Positions 8,212 to 16,799 are shown, counted from the stretch's first letter. The stretch is 64,000 nt of DNA from Streptomyces olivochromogenes (GCF_001514115.1 NZ_KQ948472.1:1515-65514); one strand, 5' to 3'. The notes: generated from the letters alone by a model not told the origin. A program made the numbers and translations.

Positions 8212-8628
8212 TCAGCCGATCAGCAGGTTCAGGCACGCGACGACGGCGGCGGCGCCGGTCACCCGCAGGGCGCCGACGTGCTGGGGGTGCCAGCGGCGCC
8301 AGGAGTTCTCGCGCTCGCGGGCGGTGGCCGCGGTGCGGTCGGCCGAGGGGGCGGAGAACTGCGGGTCGATGGTGAGGGCGGTGACGCCCAGGGGCGCGGC
8401 GAGGGCGCGCAGTGCGGGTTCGGAGAGCCGGATGGAGGCCTGGTCCGTGCCGAGTGTGGCGGTGAGCTTGGCCGCCGAGGTGAAGCCGACGGCCGTACGG
8501 CCGCCCAGTGGGGTGCGGAAGAACCGGGCCGTGCAGCCCGTGGGCCCCGACCGGACAGGAACGAAGAGAAGTCCGGCCGGGAAGCGTTCGGAGGGCTCCG
8601 GGTCCTCGGAATGCTCGACTGGAGACAT
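8212..8628 (-). CDS. SAV_915-type small conserved protein
   Basis: The product is 138 residues long. Its central part (FVPVRSGPTGCTARFFRTPL followed by GRTAVGFTSAAKLTATLG) looks like the Streptomyces SAV_915 / SseB-like family of unknown function. The C-terminal 50 residues contain RERENSWRRWHPQHVGALRV and a short hydrophobic end (AAAVVACLNLLIG) that might be a membrane or lipid contact. The ATG at 8628 was chosen because GAGGAG lies at the right distance upstream; longer frames have no such site. The stop is nine bases before the decarboxylase start, so the two are probably co-translated. No enzymatic role can be read from the sequence. Confidence 0.75.
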   Translation of the reverse strand: MSPVEHSEDPEPSERFPAGLLFVPVRSGPTGCTARFFRTPLGGRTAVGFTSAAKLTATLGTDQASIRLSEPALRALAAPLGVTALTIDPQFSAPSADRTAATARERENSWRRWHPQHVGALRVTGAAAVVACLNLLIG

Positions 8629-8950
8629 GATGCGGCTCCTCGAAGAAGGCGACGTGCGCCGCTCGGTCGGATCGGCCGGGCGCTTCGATGAAGCTATGCC
8701 CGCCCGACCGGGTCCGGGGCCCCTCACTGACGGATGCTTGACGCCCTGTCCCCGACCCATAACGCGACGCTGATGGGCAGGAGGATGCCTGGTCAGCGGC
8801 GCGTTCGAGGCCACGGTCAGAACCACGCCGGGGCCGCCCTCGGCCGCTGACGGGCGCGTACGGGATCGAGCCCGCGGACATGCCGCCGGCGCGCCGCGTC
8901 GCGGGCGGCGCACGACGGCGCCCGCTCTCGCTCGCCCGCAGGGGGCTCGG

Positions 8951-9130
8951 TCAGGGCCTGCCGTCCGTCAGCTCCCGGGCGTCGAGCGGCATCCGCAGAC
9001 TGATGCGACGGTGCACGGAGGCGAGGTCGTTCTCGAGGGGCGAAGACGGCACCGCCGGCACGGGACAGGCGGCGTGCGCGAGGCAGTACCGGGCGACGGA
9101 CGGGAACAGAGCGCGGTGCAACCTCCCCAC
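8951..9130 (-). pseudogene. 3' fragment of a universal stress protein gene
   Basis: Directly after the corA stop, a minus-strand frame of 59 codons from a GTG at 9130 reads FPSVARYCLAHAACPVPAVP, followed by a charged tail ending in LDARELTDGRP. The pattern SVxxYCLAHAxCPVxxVP matches the C-terminal strand and helix of actinomycete universal stress proteins (UspA family), whose normal domain is about 140 residues. The ATP-binding N-terminal half is missing. I read this as a truncated gene left beside corA; it may be expressed by read-through but cannot fold as a complete Usp domain. The rest of 8629-9135 shows no other gene. Confidence 0.6.
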
Positions 9131-9135
9131 GCCGC

Positions 9136-10182
9136 TCACAGCCAGCCGTTGCGTCGGAAGGCCCGGTAGATCACGGTGCAGATGACGATGATGCCGAGGA
9201 TGACCAGGGGGTAGCCGAAGGTCCAGTGGAGTTCGGGCATGTGGTCGAAGTTCATGCCGTAGATGCCGACGATGCCGATGGGTACGGCGATGAGGGCGCC
9301 GATGGCGCTGATACGGCGCATGTCGGAGTTCTGCTGGACGCCGGTCTGCGCGAGGGCGAGGGACAGGGCGGTGTCGGTCACCTCGGTGAGTGTGGTGATG
9401 CGTTCGGCGGCCTGGGTGAGGTGGTCGCTGACGTCGCGGAGGTACGTGGCGATGTCCTTGTCCACGCCGGGCAGCCGGCCTCCGGCGAGCTCCCGCATCG
9501 GCCCTGCGAGCGGGGCCACCGCGCGGCGCAGCTGCAGGAGCTCGCGTTTGAGCTGGTAGACGCGGCGGATGTCGTGGGCCTGCTGGGGCGCGAAGGTGCA
9601 GCCCTCCGCTTCGTCCACGTCCGTCTCGACGGCGGTGACGACCTCGAGGTACTGGTCGACGACGGTGTCGGCGATGGCGTGCAGTACGGCGGCGGGGCCG
9701 TGCGCGAGCAGTTCGGGGCGGCTTTCCAGGGTGCGCCGGACGCCGGTGAGCTGGCGGGAGGGGCCGTGTCGTACGACGACGATGAAGCCCTTGCCCATGA
9801 AGACCATGATCTCGCCGGTGTCGACGATCTCGCTGGTGGCCGTGAGGTGTTCGTGCTCGACGTAGAGCGCGGTCCGCATCACGAGGAAGAGGGTGTCGTC
9901 GTAGCGTTCGAGCTTGGGGCGCTGGTGGGCGGTGAGGGCGTCCTCGACGGCCAGGGGGTGCAGGCCGAAGGCGCGCGCGACGCTCTGGAGCTGGTCTTCG
10001 GTGGGTTCGTGCAGGCCGATCCAGACGAAGCTGTCCGGGGTGGCGTGGCAGGCGGTCATCGCCTGGTGGAGGGGGAGGAGGCCCGGTCGGCGCTTGCCGT
10101 GTTCGTACAGGGCGCAGTCGACCACGGAGTCCGGGTTCGACCGCGGCGGTGGAGGTGTCGGGGGTGTATCGCTGGCCGTCAT
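9136..10182 (-). CDS. corA: CorA-family magnesium/divalent cation transporter
   Basis: This 348-residue protein belongs to the CorA family of pentameric Mg2+ (Co2+, Ni2+) channels. It has the long cytoplasmic N-terminal domain, then two C-terminal membrane helices with the GMN selectivity signature in IYGMNFDHMPELHW, and a positively charged end (RAFRRNGWL). The ATG at 10182 follows GGAGACGCC and was preferred over a longer frame with no ribosome site. The first 15 residues are proline-rich. The window has a second complete CorA (55953-57113) and a CorA fragment (54740-54937). The gene is divergent from the exported protein gene at 10471. Confidence 0.93.
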   Translation of the reverse strand: MTASDTPPTPPPPRSNPDSVVDCALYEHGKRRPGLLPLHQAMTACHATPDSFVWIGLHEPTEDQLQSVARAFGLHPLAVEDALTAHQRPKLERYDDTLFLVMRTALYVEHEHLTATSEIVDTGEIMVFMGKGFIVVVRHGPSRQLTGVRRTLESRPELLAHGPAAVLHAIADTVVDQYLEVVTAVETDVDEAEGCTFAPQQAHDIRRVYQLKRELLQLRRAVAPLAGPMRELAGGRLPGVDKDIATYLRDVSDHLTQAAERITTLTEVTDTALSLALAQTGVQQNSDMRRISAIGALIAVPIGIVGIYGMNFDHMPELHWTFGYPLVILGIIVICTVIYRAFRRNGWL

Positions 10183-10470
10183 GGCGTCTCCTCGCGACCG
10201 GCGCGGCCTGGTGCGCGTACGGCCCGTTGCCATATTTCCACGAGGACACGAGTTACGTCGTGGGGCGCATCTGGTGCCGCCGTCACCCCCGGCTCGCTGA
10301 CCGGCATCAATCCACGGCCAGGACACCCCCACGGCCAACCCGGCGCGGCGCGGCAACCGGGCTAACCCATTGGGCGGCAATCCCGCGTCGCGCGCGTACC
10401 CCCCCGCCTCCCAGCCGCCAGAATCACCGATCGATGAGGGGAATCCGGCACACCCCAGGAGGCGAACGGC

Positions 10471-12996
10471 GTGGAGCTCTCTCGGCGCGATCTCATGAAG
10501 GGGGCCGCCGTCGGCGGGCTCCTACTCGGATTTCCCGGGCTCACCGTGCAGTACGAGGCCATGGCATCACCACTGGTGAGACCTCTGGCCGAAGCCGTCG
10601 CGGCGGCCTGCGCCCGCCTCGCCGACCAGGGCTGGCGCACGCTCCTGCGCACAGTCACCCGCGGGGTCCTGGACATCGGCGCCCGCGACCTGGCTGCCGA
10701 GTTGGCCAAGCCGATCCCCGCACTCGACCGCGCGGTACCCGGCTTCGGGGACTTCGCACCGTCCCTGCCGGCCCGCGGCATCGAGCCCGGCAACCCGGCG
10801 CGCAGCCTCCTCTACCACGCCTTCGCCGCGGCGGCCGTGCTCACCGACGGCCGCGGCCGCACCCTCGGCGCGTTCCCCACCCTCGCCGAGATCGAAGCCG
10901 TCGAGAACTACGTCTACGGGGTCCACCCGCCCACCCTCGACCGGCTCCGGGAGATCGCCGGGGACAACCCCCTCGGCGTCGTCGTCTTCGCCCTCGACTA
11001 CCGCGACGCGACCGGCTCCGTGCACGGTCGCCACGCCGACCTCTGCTTCTCCCGCACCGGCATCACCCGTATGGGTACCACCGGCCCCAGCTACGACGCC
11101 CGCGGCCGCCAGTTCGCCGCCCTCGACCCGAAGCAGCCGTTCGTCTTCCACACGGTCCCGCAGCGCTTCGCCCCGTACCTCGCCATGCAGGTGACCGGCG
11201 CCGACAGCCGGCGCTTCGGGCCCCGGAACGTGGTGTCCGGCGACGACGAGCGGACCTTCTGGGTACCGCTGCACAAGCTGTTCCCCGGCCGGGAGTGCGT
11301 CGCGGGCCTGGACCTGTCCCTCTCCCTCGACTCCCGCATGGTCAACGAGAAACTCAAGCGGATGCACCTGTTCCTGCGGGAGCAGGGCTATCCGACCGAG
11401 TGGACCGGCAAGGATCTGGACGCCTTCCCCTTCACCATCCGCGACGACAAGATCGCCGCGCTGCTCCCCGCACAGCAGGCCCACGGCTCGGGCGTCCTCG
11501 CCCCCCAGCCGCAGCCCTTCGCCAACCGGGCCCGGTTCGGGGGCAAGTGGCTGACCTTCGACGTCTCCTCCGACCTGGTCCAGGACCCGGGCATCCTGTA
11601 CTTCTCCTCCGTCCAGCTCATCCCCGGCGCGGTCGAGACCGAGCCGACGTACGCGCAGGGCGCCGTCCCTGACAACGACCGGCGCTCCCCCGAGTACGTC
11701 AACATCCGCCACCGCCTGCACGACGACGGCCGGCTGGAGGACCTCAACCTCAACCCGGACATGGAGACGATCACCCACAAGGGCGGCTACCGGGCCCAGC
11801 ACTGGATCGACTTCGCCGGGGACGGCTTCGTCTCCGTCCAGTGCCCGCAACTCGCGGCGGAGATCGACACCTTCAAGCCCGCCTTCTGCAGCGTCGCGCC
11901 CCCCGACTTCTTCCCCGACGTCAACCAGCACGACCTGACCGTGTGGTGGCGCACCTCGGTGCCCGAGGAGACCCGGGACGCCCTGTGGGCCCTACCGCCG
12001 CGGCCGCTTTCGGAGTTCCGCTTCGCCGGCGACATCACCCTCCCCAAGGGCTTCGACATCTACGACGACACCGTCACCGCGGTGGTCGGGCAGCCCGCGC
12101 CCGGCGACCCGGTGGCACGCCCTCTGCCCGACGACGCCCGCGGCCGGTACTCGGGCCTGCCCGACGCGGCGGCCGGGGTGACCGACCCGGGCTGGGAGGT
12201 GAGCCAGGGGCTGGTCTACAACGAGCCCGGGGCCCCGCTCCAGCGCTACATGCAGGCGTACAGCCTCGGCACGCCGTTCCTGGAGGACGCCAAGCTCTGC
12301 GCCGCGCTGGGCAGTTACTGGCCCGCCGTGGCACCGGACGCGACGCGGACCTTCACCCCGCTCAAGCACGCATCCGGTTTCCCCTACCCGTGGCCGACGA
12401 TCGTGCCGCTGACCGATGCCGAGATCGGCATGGAGGAGGTCCGGGGACTGGGCCGGCTGCCGTGGGACGGGATCAGGGGACCCGAGGTCCGGGTGGTCGG
12501 CGGCCGCGCGGTGGTCGCGTACCAGGACATCGACCGGGCCGACTACATCACCACCCAGGACCGGCTCACCGCGTACCTCACCGCGCGTGTGGACCTCGCC
12601 GAGACCAAGGCACGAGTGCTGGCCATGTCGGCGGTCTACTGGAGCCTCGGCATCCACGACCCGGAGTTCGTGACCCGGTTCGGGGACCGGGCGGTGATCG
12701 AGATCCTGAAGGCCAAGTCGGCGTGGGCGGTCCTGTCGTTCACCGCGGTGGAGGCGGGCGACGCGGGACTCGCGGAGGCCGAACGGTCCGCCAGAGGCCG
12801 CCTGGCCGGACCGCGGCGCTACCGGTTCCGGGTCTACCGGCCCGGGGCCGAGAGCCGCGACCCCGGCAACATCCAGAAGGTGCTGGTGGAGATCGCCGAG
12901 GACGTCGCGGCCTACACCGACGGCCGTACGGTACTGCTGCGAAGGGACCAAGGCCCGTGGACGCGCGACACGTCCGTACCGACGCCGACGTCCTGA
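10471..12996 (+). CDS. Tat-exported 841-residue protein of unknown fold, partner of a LodB-like flavoprotein
   Basis: I do not recognise a characterised enzyme family. The N-terminus MELSRRDLMKGAAVGGLLLG carries a twin-arginine motif (SRRDLMK) and a hydrophobic stretch, so a folded, probably cofactor-containing protein is exported. The mature part has six cysteines and many tryptophans. Notable conserved-looking segments are KPAFCSVAPPDFFPDVNQHD followed by LTVWWR (about residues 470-500), and KLCAALGSYWPAVAPDATRT (about 608-628). The GTG start has AGGAGG eight bases upstream. The next gene, a flavin monooxygenase-like protein, overlaps it by 40 bases, as in operons where a LodB/QhpG-type flavoprotein builds a tryptophylquinone on its partner. 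The LodA N-terminal signature (IARVGNS-like) is absent, so this would be a distant or separate type. Confidence 0.7.
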   Translation: MELSRRDLMKGAAVGGLLLGFPGLTVQYEAMASPLVRPLAEAVAAACARLADQGWRTLLRTVTRGVLDIGARDLAAELAKPIPALDRAVPGFGDFAPSLPARGIEPGNPARSLLYHAFAAAAVLTDGRGRTLGAFPTLAEIEAVENYVYGVHPPTLDRLREIAGDNPLGVVVFALDYRDATGSVHGRHADLCFSRTGITRMGTTGPSYDARGRQFAALDPKQPFVFHTVPQRFAPYLAMQVTGADSRRFGPRNVVSGDDERTFWVPLHKLFPGRECVAGLDLSLSLDSRMVNEKLKRMHLFLREQGYPTEWTGKDLDAFPFTIRDDKIAALLPAQQAHGSGVLAPQPQPFANRARFGGKWLTFDVSSDLVQDPGILYFSSVQLIPGAVETEPTYAQGAVPDNDRRSPEYVNIRHRLHDDGRLEDLNLNPDMETITHKGGYRAQHWIDFAGDGFVSVQCPQLAAEIDTFKPAFCSVAPPDFFPDVNQHDLTVWWRTSVPEETRDALWALPPRPLSEFRFAGDITLPKGFDIYDDTVTAVVGQPAPGDPVARPLPDDARGRYSGLPDAAAGVTDPGWEVSQGLVYNEPGAPLQRYMQAYSLGTPFLEDAKLCAALGSYWPAVAPDATRTFTPLKHASGFPYPWPTIVPLTDAEIGMEEVRGLGRLPWDGIRGPEVRVVGGRAVVAYQDIDRADYITTQDRLTAYLTARVDLAETKARVLAMSAVYWSLGIHDPEFVTRFGDRAVIEILKAKSAWAVLSFTAVEAGDAGLAEAERSARGRLAGPRRYRFRVYRPGAESRDPGNIQKVLVEIAEDVAAYTDGRTVLLRRDQGPWTRDTSVPTPTS

Positions 12997-14000
12997 TCGC
13001 CGGGGCCGGGCCCGCCGGATGCGCGGCGGCGATCGTCTGCGCGTCCGCCGGGCTGCGGACCGTGCTCACCGAACGCCTGGCCGCACCCGTGGCCCGCCCG
13101 GGCGAGGCCCTGCACCCGGGCGCCGAGACCCTGCTGGCCCGGCTGCTGCCCGGCGGATTCGCTGACGCCGTCGGAGCCCGGCACGAGGGGATCACGGTCG
13201 GGTGGGGCACGGAGCCCCGGTTCCAGCCGTTCGGGCGGGACGAGAGCGGTCCCTGGCACGGCTTCCAGGTGGACCGCCGGCGGCTGGACGCGCTGCTGCT
13301 GGACCGGGCCCGGGAGGCGGGCGCGGAGGTCCGTCTCGGCTGCCGGGTACGGGAACCGGTGGTGGAGGGCGGCGCGGTGACCGGGGTCCGGCTGGGCGGG
13401 ACGGCCGCGCCGCTGCGTACCCGTACCGTCATCGACGCGACGGGCCGCGCCCGCTGGCTGAGCCGCGCCCTCGGCCTGACCGCCCCGCCGCGCTCGCCAC
13501 GACTGCTGATCCGGTACGGCTACGCGGCCGGGTCCTGTCCGCAGCGGGACGCGGCTCCGGCGATCGCCGCGGACCGCTCCGGCTGGACGTGGACCGCGCG
13601 GGTGGGCCGGGACCGATACCAGTGGATGCGGCTGGACTTCGTACCGGAGCAGGGGCGGCCGCGCAGCGGGCCCCCGAAGGAGTTCGCGGGCCTTGTGCCC
13701 GAGGGACCGGCCCGGTCTGCGGACGTCAGCTGGCGGCTGTGCTCGAGGGCCGCCGGGCCGGGCTGGTTCGTGGCCGGGGACGCGGGCGTCCTGCTGGACC
13801 CCGCCTCGTCGCACGGGGTGCTGCGGGCCCTCCTGTCGGGCTGGACGGCGGGCTCGCTGGCCGCGGGGGTCGCGGGCCACGTCCTGGAGGAGGGTGAGGC
13901 GGCCGGGATGTACGGGCGCTGGCTGCGGGAGGGAGCGGAACGCGACATGACCGAGCTGTCCGCCCGCTACGCCGAGCTCGGCGCCCACGGGTTCGGCTGA
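12957..14000 (+). CDS. FAD-dependent oxidoreductase, LodB/QhpG-like
   Basis: This 347-residue protein is a class A flavin monooxygenase-like enzyme. It has an N-terminal Rossmann motif DVLIAGAGPAGCAAAI, an early arginine/glycine segment (ARPGEALHPGAE), the central DATGRARWL motif, and a C-terminal FAD motif (FVAGDAGVLLDPASSHGV). It resembles tryptophan-halogenase-like flavoproteins such as LodB and QhpG, which modify a tryptophan of a partner protein during quinone cofactor formation. The GTG at 12957 lies inside the end of the exported protein gene, with GAAGGG just upstream, so the two are translated together. It has no export signal and would act in the cytoplasm before Tat export of the partner. 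The partner as substrate is inferred from the gene pairing. Confidence 0.8.
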   Translation: MDARHVRTDADVLIAGAGPAGCAAAIVCASAGLRTVLTERLAAPVARPGEALHPGAETLLARLLPGGFADAVGARHEGITVGWGTEPRFQPFGRDESGPWHGFQVDRRRLDALLLDRAREAGAEVRLGCRVREPVVEGGAVTGVRLGGTAAPLRTRTVIDATGRARWLSRALGLTAPPRSPRLLIRYGYAAGSCPQRDAAPAIAADRSGWTWTARVGRDRYQWMRLDFVPEQGRPRSGPPKEFAGLVPEGPARSADVSWRLCSRAAGPGWFVAGDAGVLLDPASSHGVLRALLSGWTAGSLAAGVAGHVLEEGEAAGMYGRWLREGAERDMTELSARYAELGAHGFG

Positions 14001-14029
14001 CGCGCGCGCGGTGGCCGCCGCGATCCGCC

Positions 14030-14089
14030 TGGCAACAGGATCACGTCGGCGTCCTTGCCGGGCGCGAGGCCGCCGTCCAGCCGGGCGAT
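14030..14089 (-). pseudogene. Relic of an amidohydrolase 3' end
   Basis: A minus-strand frame here reads IARLDGGLAPGKDADVILLP, which matches the C-terminal GxLxPGKDADxxLL motif found in amidohydrolases such as D-aminoacylase, dihydroorotase and imidazolonepropionase-like enzymes. No start or upstream part of such a gene is present: the frame abuts a PhzF-like fragment at about 14087. This is most simply a deletion junction between two former genes. The call rests on one short motif. Confidence 0.4.
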
Positions 14090-14210
14090 TGGTCCAACGC
14101 GCCAGCCGCTGCATCTCCTCATCGGTCAAGTCCGCCCCGTCGAGGACCACCGCGACCGGATCGCCGCGATTGGTGCTCGCGTGTTCACGCGTCGGCGGAA
14201 GCAGTTCCAT
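14085..14210 (-). pseudogene. 5' fragment of a PhzF-family gene
   Basis: From an ATG at 14210 the frame encodes NRGDPVAVVLDGADLTDEEM and then QRLARWTN, the first strand-helix unit of PhzF-family isomerase/epimerase-like proteins (pattern GNPVAVVLDxxxLSDxxMQ..ARxTNLSET). The expected LSETTF continuation is lost at about 14087, where the sequence switches to an amidohydrolase-like end in another frame. A complete PhzF-like protein has about 260-300 residues, so this is a remnant. It lies between the LodB-like gene and the amidase. Confidence 0.5.
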
Positions 14211-14245
14211 GCGAACGGGCGCCGGGGCAATCGGGACACGGCCAG

Positions 14246-15775
14246 TTACGACAAGGTGGACTGGCCGACCGGGACTTCAGGACGAGGTGCCGGTGAGGCC
14301 ACCGCACACCCGGGCAGCACGCCCTGCTTCGGTGCCTGGAAGCCGCCGATCTTCTGCTCGAGCAGTTCGGCCAGCCGCAGCGGGGTGCGGTCCTCGAACA
14401 TCGGGCCGATGAGCTGCACTCCCACCGGCAGACCCTCGGGGGACCGGCCCGCTGGTATGGCGGTGGCGGGTAGACCGGGCATGGTGGGCAGACCGGCCCA
14501 GACGAGCTGGTCGAAGTACGGGTGGTCGACGCCGTCGATGTCGAGTCGGCGTTCCCTCGGATCGGGGTTGTGGTCGTGCGGGAACGCGGGAGTGGGCGTG
14601 ATGGGACACACCACGGCGTCGAACTCGGCGAAGAGCCGCCGCCAGCCATGGCGGTGGAGCTCGCGACGGCTGTTCGCCTCGATCCAGTCGCGGTGGCTGA
14701 ACACCATGGCGCGCAGCCGCGCCGCATCGAGACTCTGGTCGTCCGCGCCCAGTTCGGCGGCGCGGGTCCGCAGCTGCTCGTACGCTTCGACTGGAAAACG
14801 TGCGACTTGGCTCGAAAACAGCAACTGCGTGTAGAGCATCGCGGCTTCGGTCAGATCGGGCAGCAGCGGGCTGTGCCGTTCGACGCGGGCGCCGTCGTCG
14901 ACCAGCGCGTCGGCCACCCGGTTCACGCCCGCCCGCACAGCGGACCCGGTCGGAATGAGCGGATGCTCGTCGAGGACCAGGACCCGGAAGTCGCAGAGCC
15001 GCTCGTGGCGCGCGGGCGGCAGCGTCAAGTCGTGCGCCACACCGAGCGTCAGCGGGTCCGGTCCGGCCATGACGTCGAGCAGGAGCCCGAGGTCGCGGGC
15101 GGTGCGCGCCATCGGACCGACGACGGCGAGGTCAGGGTCGGCCGGCAATGCCGGCGCGGACGGCGGGACCATACCGCGGTTCGCCGCCAGCCCGAGCGTC
15201 GGCTTGTGTGCGTAGACACCGCAGAAATGTGCGGGGGTGCGCAACGAACCGGCGATGTCGGAACCGATGGACAGCGCGCCGAATCCGGACGCCAGGGCCG
15301 CCGCTGATCCGCCGGAGGATCCACCCGGCGTGCGACCGTGATCCCACGGGTTATTGGTGGTGCCGTAGATCTCGTTGAAGCTCTGCACATCTTGCAGCCC
15401 GAAAGGCACATTGGTCTTACCGAGCACCACCGCGCCCGCGGCCTTGAGCCGCGACACCTGCACCGCGTCCTCGGCCGGCATGTAGTTCCGGTGCGGCGGC
15501 ATGCCCCAGGTCGTGGGCAGCCCGGCGATGTTGTAGGACTCTTTCACCGTCACCGGAATGCCGAGCAGCGGCCGGTCCTCACCACGGGCGCGCGCCTGGT
15601 CGGCACCGCGCGCGGCGGCCCGCGCACGGCCGAAGTCCGGCACACAGATGGCGTTGATCGCCTTGTCGTCCCGCTCGATACGGGCGATCGCCTCTTCGGT
15701 CAGTTCCGCCGAGCTCACTTCACCGGCCCGCAAGGCAGCCGCGAGTTCTTCGGCCGTCGGAAAATTCCACTCCAT
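14246..15775 (-). CDS. Amidase (amidase signature family)
   Basis: This 509-residue enzyme belongs to the amidase signature family, which hydrolyses carboxamides or related C-N bonds through a Ser-cisSer-Lys triad. The catalytic lysine is in GIPVTVKESYN, the bridging serine in TPGGSSGGSAAALASG and the nucleophile region in GSDIAGSLRTPAHFCG. No signal peptide is visible, so it should be cytoplasmic. The ATG at 15775 (MEWNFPTAEE) is the natural family start; longer frames run into unlikely sequence, although no strong ribosome site precedes it. It is divergent from the alpha/beta hydrolase at 16068, with about 290 bases between. The substrate cannot be told from sequence; aliphatic or aryl amides and 6-aminohexanoate-type substrates are possible. 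Confidence 0.92.
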   Translation of the reverse strand: MEWNFPTAEELAAALRAGEVSSAELTEEAIARIERDDKAINAICVPDFGRARAAARGADQARARGEDRPLLGIPVTVKESYNIAGLPTTWGMPPHRNYMPAEDAVQVSRLKAAGAVVLGKTNVPFGLQDVQSFNEIYGTTNNPWDHGRTPGGSSGGSAAALASGFGALSIGSDIAGSLRTPAHFCGVYAHKPTLGLAANRGMVPPSAPALPADPDLAVVGPMARTARDLGLLLDVMAGPDPLTLGVAHDLTLPPARHERLCDFRVLVLDEHPLIPTGSAVRAGVNRVADALVDDGARVERHSPLLPDLTEAAMLYTQLLFSSQVARFPVEAYEQLRTRAAELGADDQSLDAARLRAMVFSHRDWIEANSRRELHRHGWRRLFAEFDAVVCPITPTPAFPHDHNPDPRERRLDIDGVDHPYFDQLVWAGLPTMPGLPATAIPAGRSPEGLPVGVQLIGPMFEDRTPLRLAELLEQKIGGFQAPKQGVLPGCAVASPAPRPEVPVGQSTLS

Positions 15776-15968
15776 GAATCCGACCGTATCGGCCACTGGA
15801 AGAGGCCATGAAATGCCGCTTCGCGCAACGGGGTTGGTGGTACGTGGTGAACGGGAGCCCGGGGCGCGCCCGGCCCACCACGGAGCCTCCGCAAAAACCC
15901 GTTGGCGGACCACCACGACCACTGCTACTTTGCCGGAGGCCGTGCGAGAGAACGAGGAGGTGGTACCC

Positions 15969-16022
15969 GTGAACACAGTATCGACATGGGTGCTCCCCTC
16001 CGGGGTCACGGTCGGGCGATAG
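15969..16022 (+). CDS. Possible 17-codon leader peptide
   Basis: A GTG at 15969 follows a strong GAGGAGG at 15954-15960 and opens a 17-codon frame reading MNTVSTWVLPSGVTVGR. It stops 45 bases before the hydrolase start. The good ribosome site makes translation possible, but length and composition give no function. It may be a regulatory leader for the hydrolase or a chance frame. Confidence 0.3.
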   Translation: MNTVSTWVLPSGVTVGR

Positions 16023-16067
16023 GTCGTCCGGGAGCGCCGTTTCTGAGCACTCCCGAAAGGCTCGACC

Positions 16068-16799
16068 ATGCACTTCACTTCCGAACAACGCCTCGACGAC
16101 GGTGTCCTCGAGCGCGAATTCACCCTCGGCGAGATCCCCGGCATCCTGTGGACGCCCGGATCCGCATCCGCACCGGCGCCGCTGATCCTGCTCGGCCACC
16201 CCGGCGGACTGCACAAGATGTACTCCCGACTGGCGGCCCGGGCCCGGCAATCCGCGGCGGAGGGCTTCGCCGCGGCCACCATCGAGCTCCCCGGAAGCGG
16301 TGACCGGCCCCGTTCCGCCGCCGCCGAGCAGGCCCGCGCCGACCTGCACCGGGCGCTGGAGGCCGGCGAGCCGGTCGACGACGAGATCGTGGACCGGCTC
16401 GTCCTCCCCCTGGTCGAAAAGGCAGTCCCGGAATGGCAGACCACCCTGGACTCCCTCCTTTCGCTGCCCGAGATCGGCGGCCCGGTCGGGTACTCAGGGG
16501 GAGTCATCTCCATCGGGACCCGGCTGGCGGTGGTCGAGCCGCGCATCTCGGCCGCCGTTCTGTTCGCCGGGAGTTTCGTCCCTCGCACCATGTTCGAGGA
16601 GGCCCGCCAGGTCACCATTCCGCTGCACGTCCTGCTGCAGTGGGACGACAGAGGGAACGACCGGCAGGCGGCCCTGGACCTGTTCGACGCCTTCGGCTCC
16701 AAGGAGAAGACGCTGCACGCCAACATGGGCGGCCACACCGGCGTCCCGCAGTTCGCGGGAGACGCCGCGGCCCAGTTCTTCACCCGGCATCTGAGCTAG
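16068..16799 (+). CDS. Alpha/beta hydrolase (dienelactone-hydrolase-like)
   Basis: The 243-residue product has an alpha/beta-hydrolase layout: an oxyanion segment LILLGHPGGLHK near residue 40, a nucleophile elbow GYSGGV, an acid candidate in LLQWDDRGND and a catalytic histidine in NMGGHTGVP close to the end. It lacks a signal peptide. The ATG is preceded by GAAAGG at the right spacing. It is transcribed away from the amidase, and the two might act in one route (amide then ester or lactone hydrolysis), but that is only context. Related proteins are often annotated simply as alpha/beta hydrolases; the substrate is unknown. Confidence 0.8.
   Translation: MHFTSEQRLDDGVLEREFTLGEIPGILWTPGSASAPAPLILLGHPGGLHKMYSRLAARARQSAAEGFAAATIELPGSGDRPRSAAAEQARADLHRALEAGEPVDDEIVDRLVLPLVEKAVPEWQTTLDSLLSLPEIGGPVGYSGGVISIGTRLAVVEPRISAAVLFAGSFVPRTMFEEARQVTIPLHVLLQWDDRGNDRQAALDLFDAFGSKEKTLHANMGGHTGVPQFAGDAAAQFFTRHLS

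Noticed and set aside
10471..12996. Assignment of the exported protein as LodA lysine oxidase or lipoxygenase
   Set aside because: The LodA N-terminal signature and the lipoxygenase iron-ligand histidine pattern are not visible; only the gene pairing points to the LodA/LodB type.
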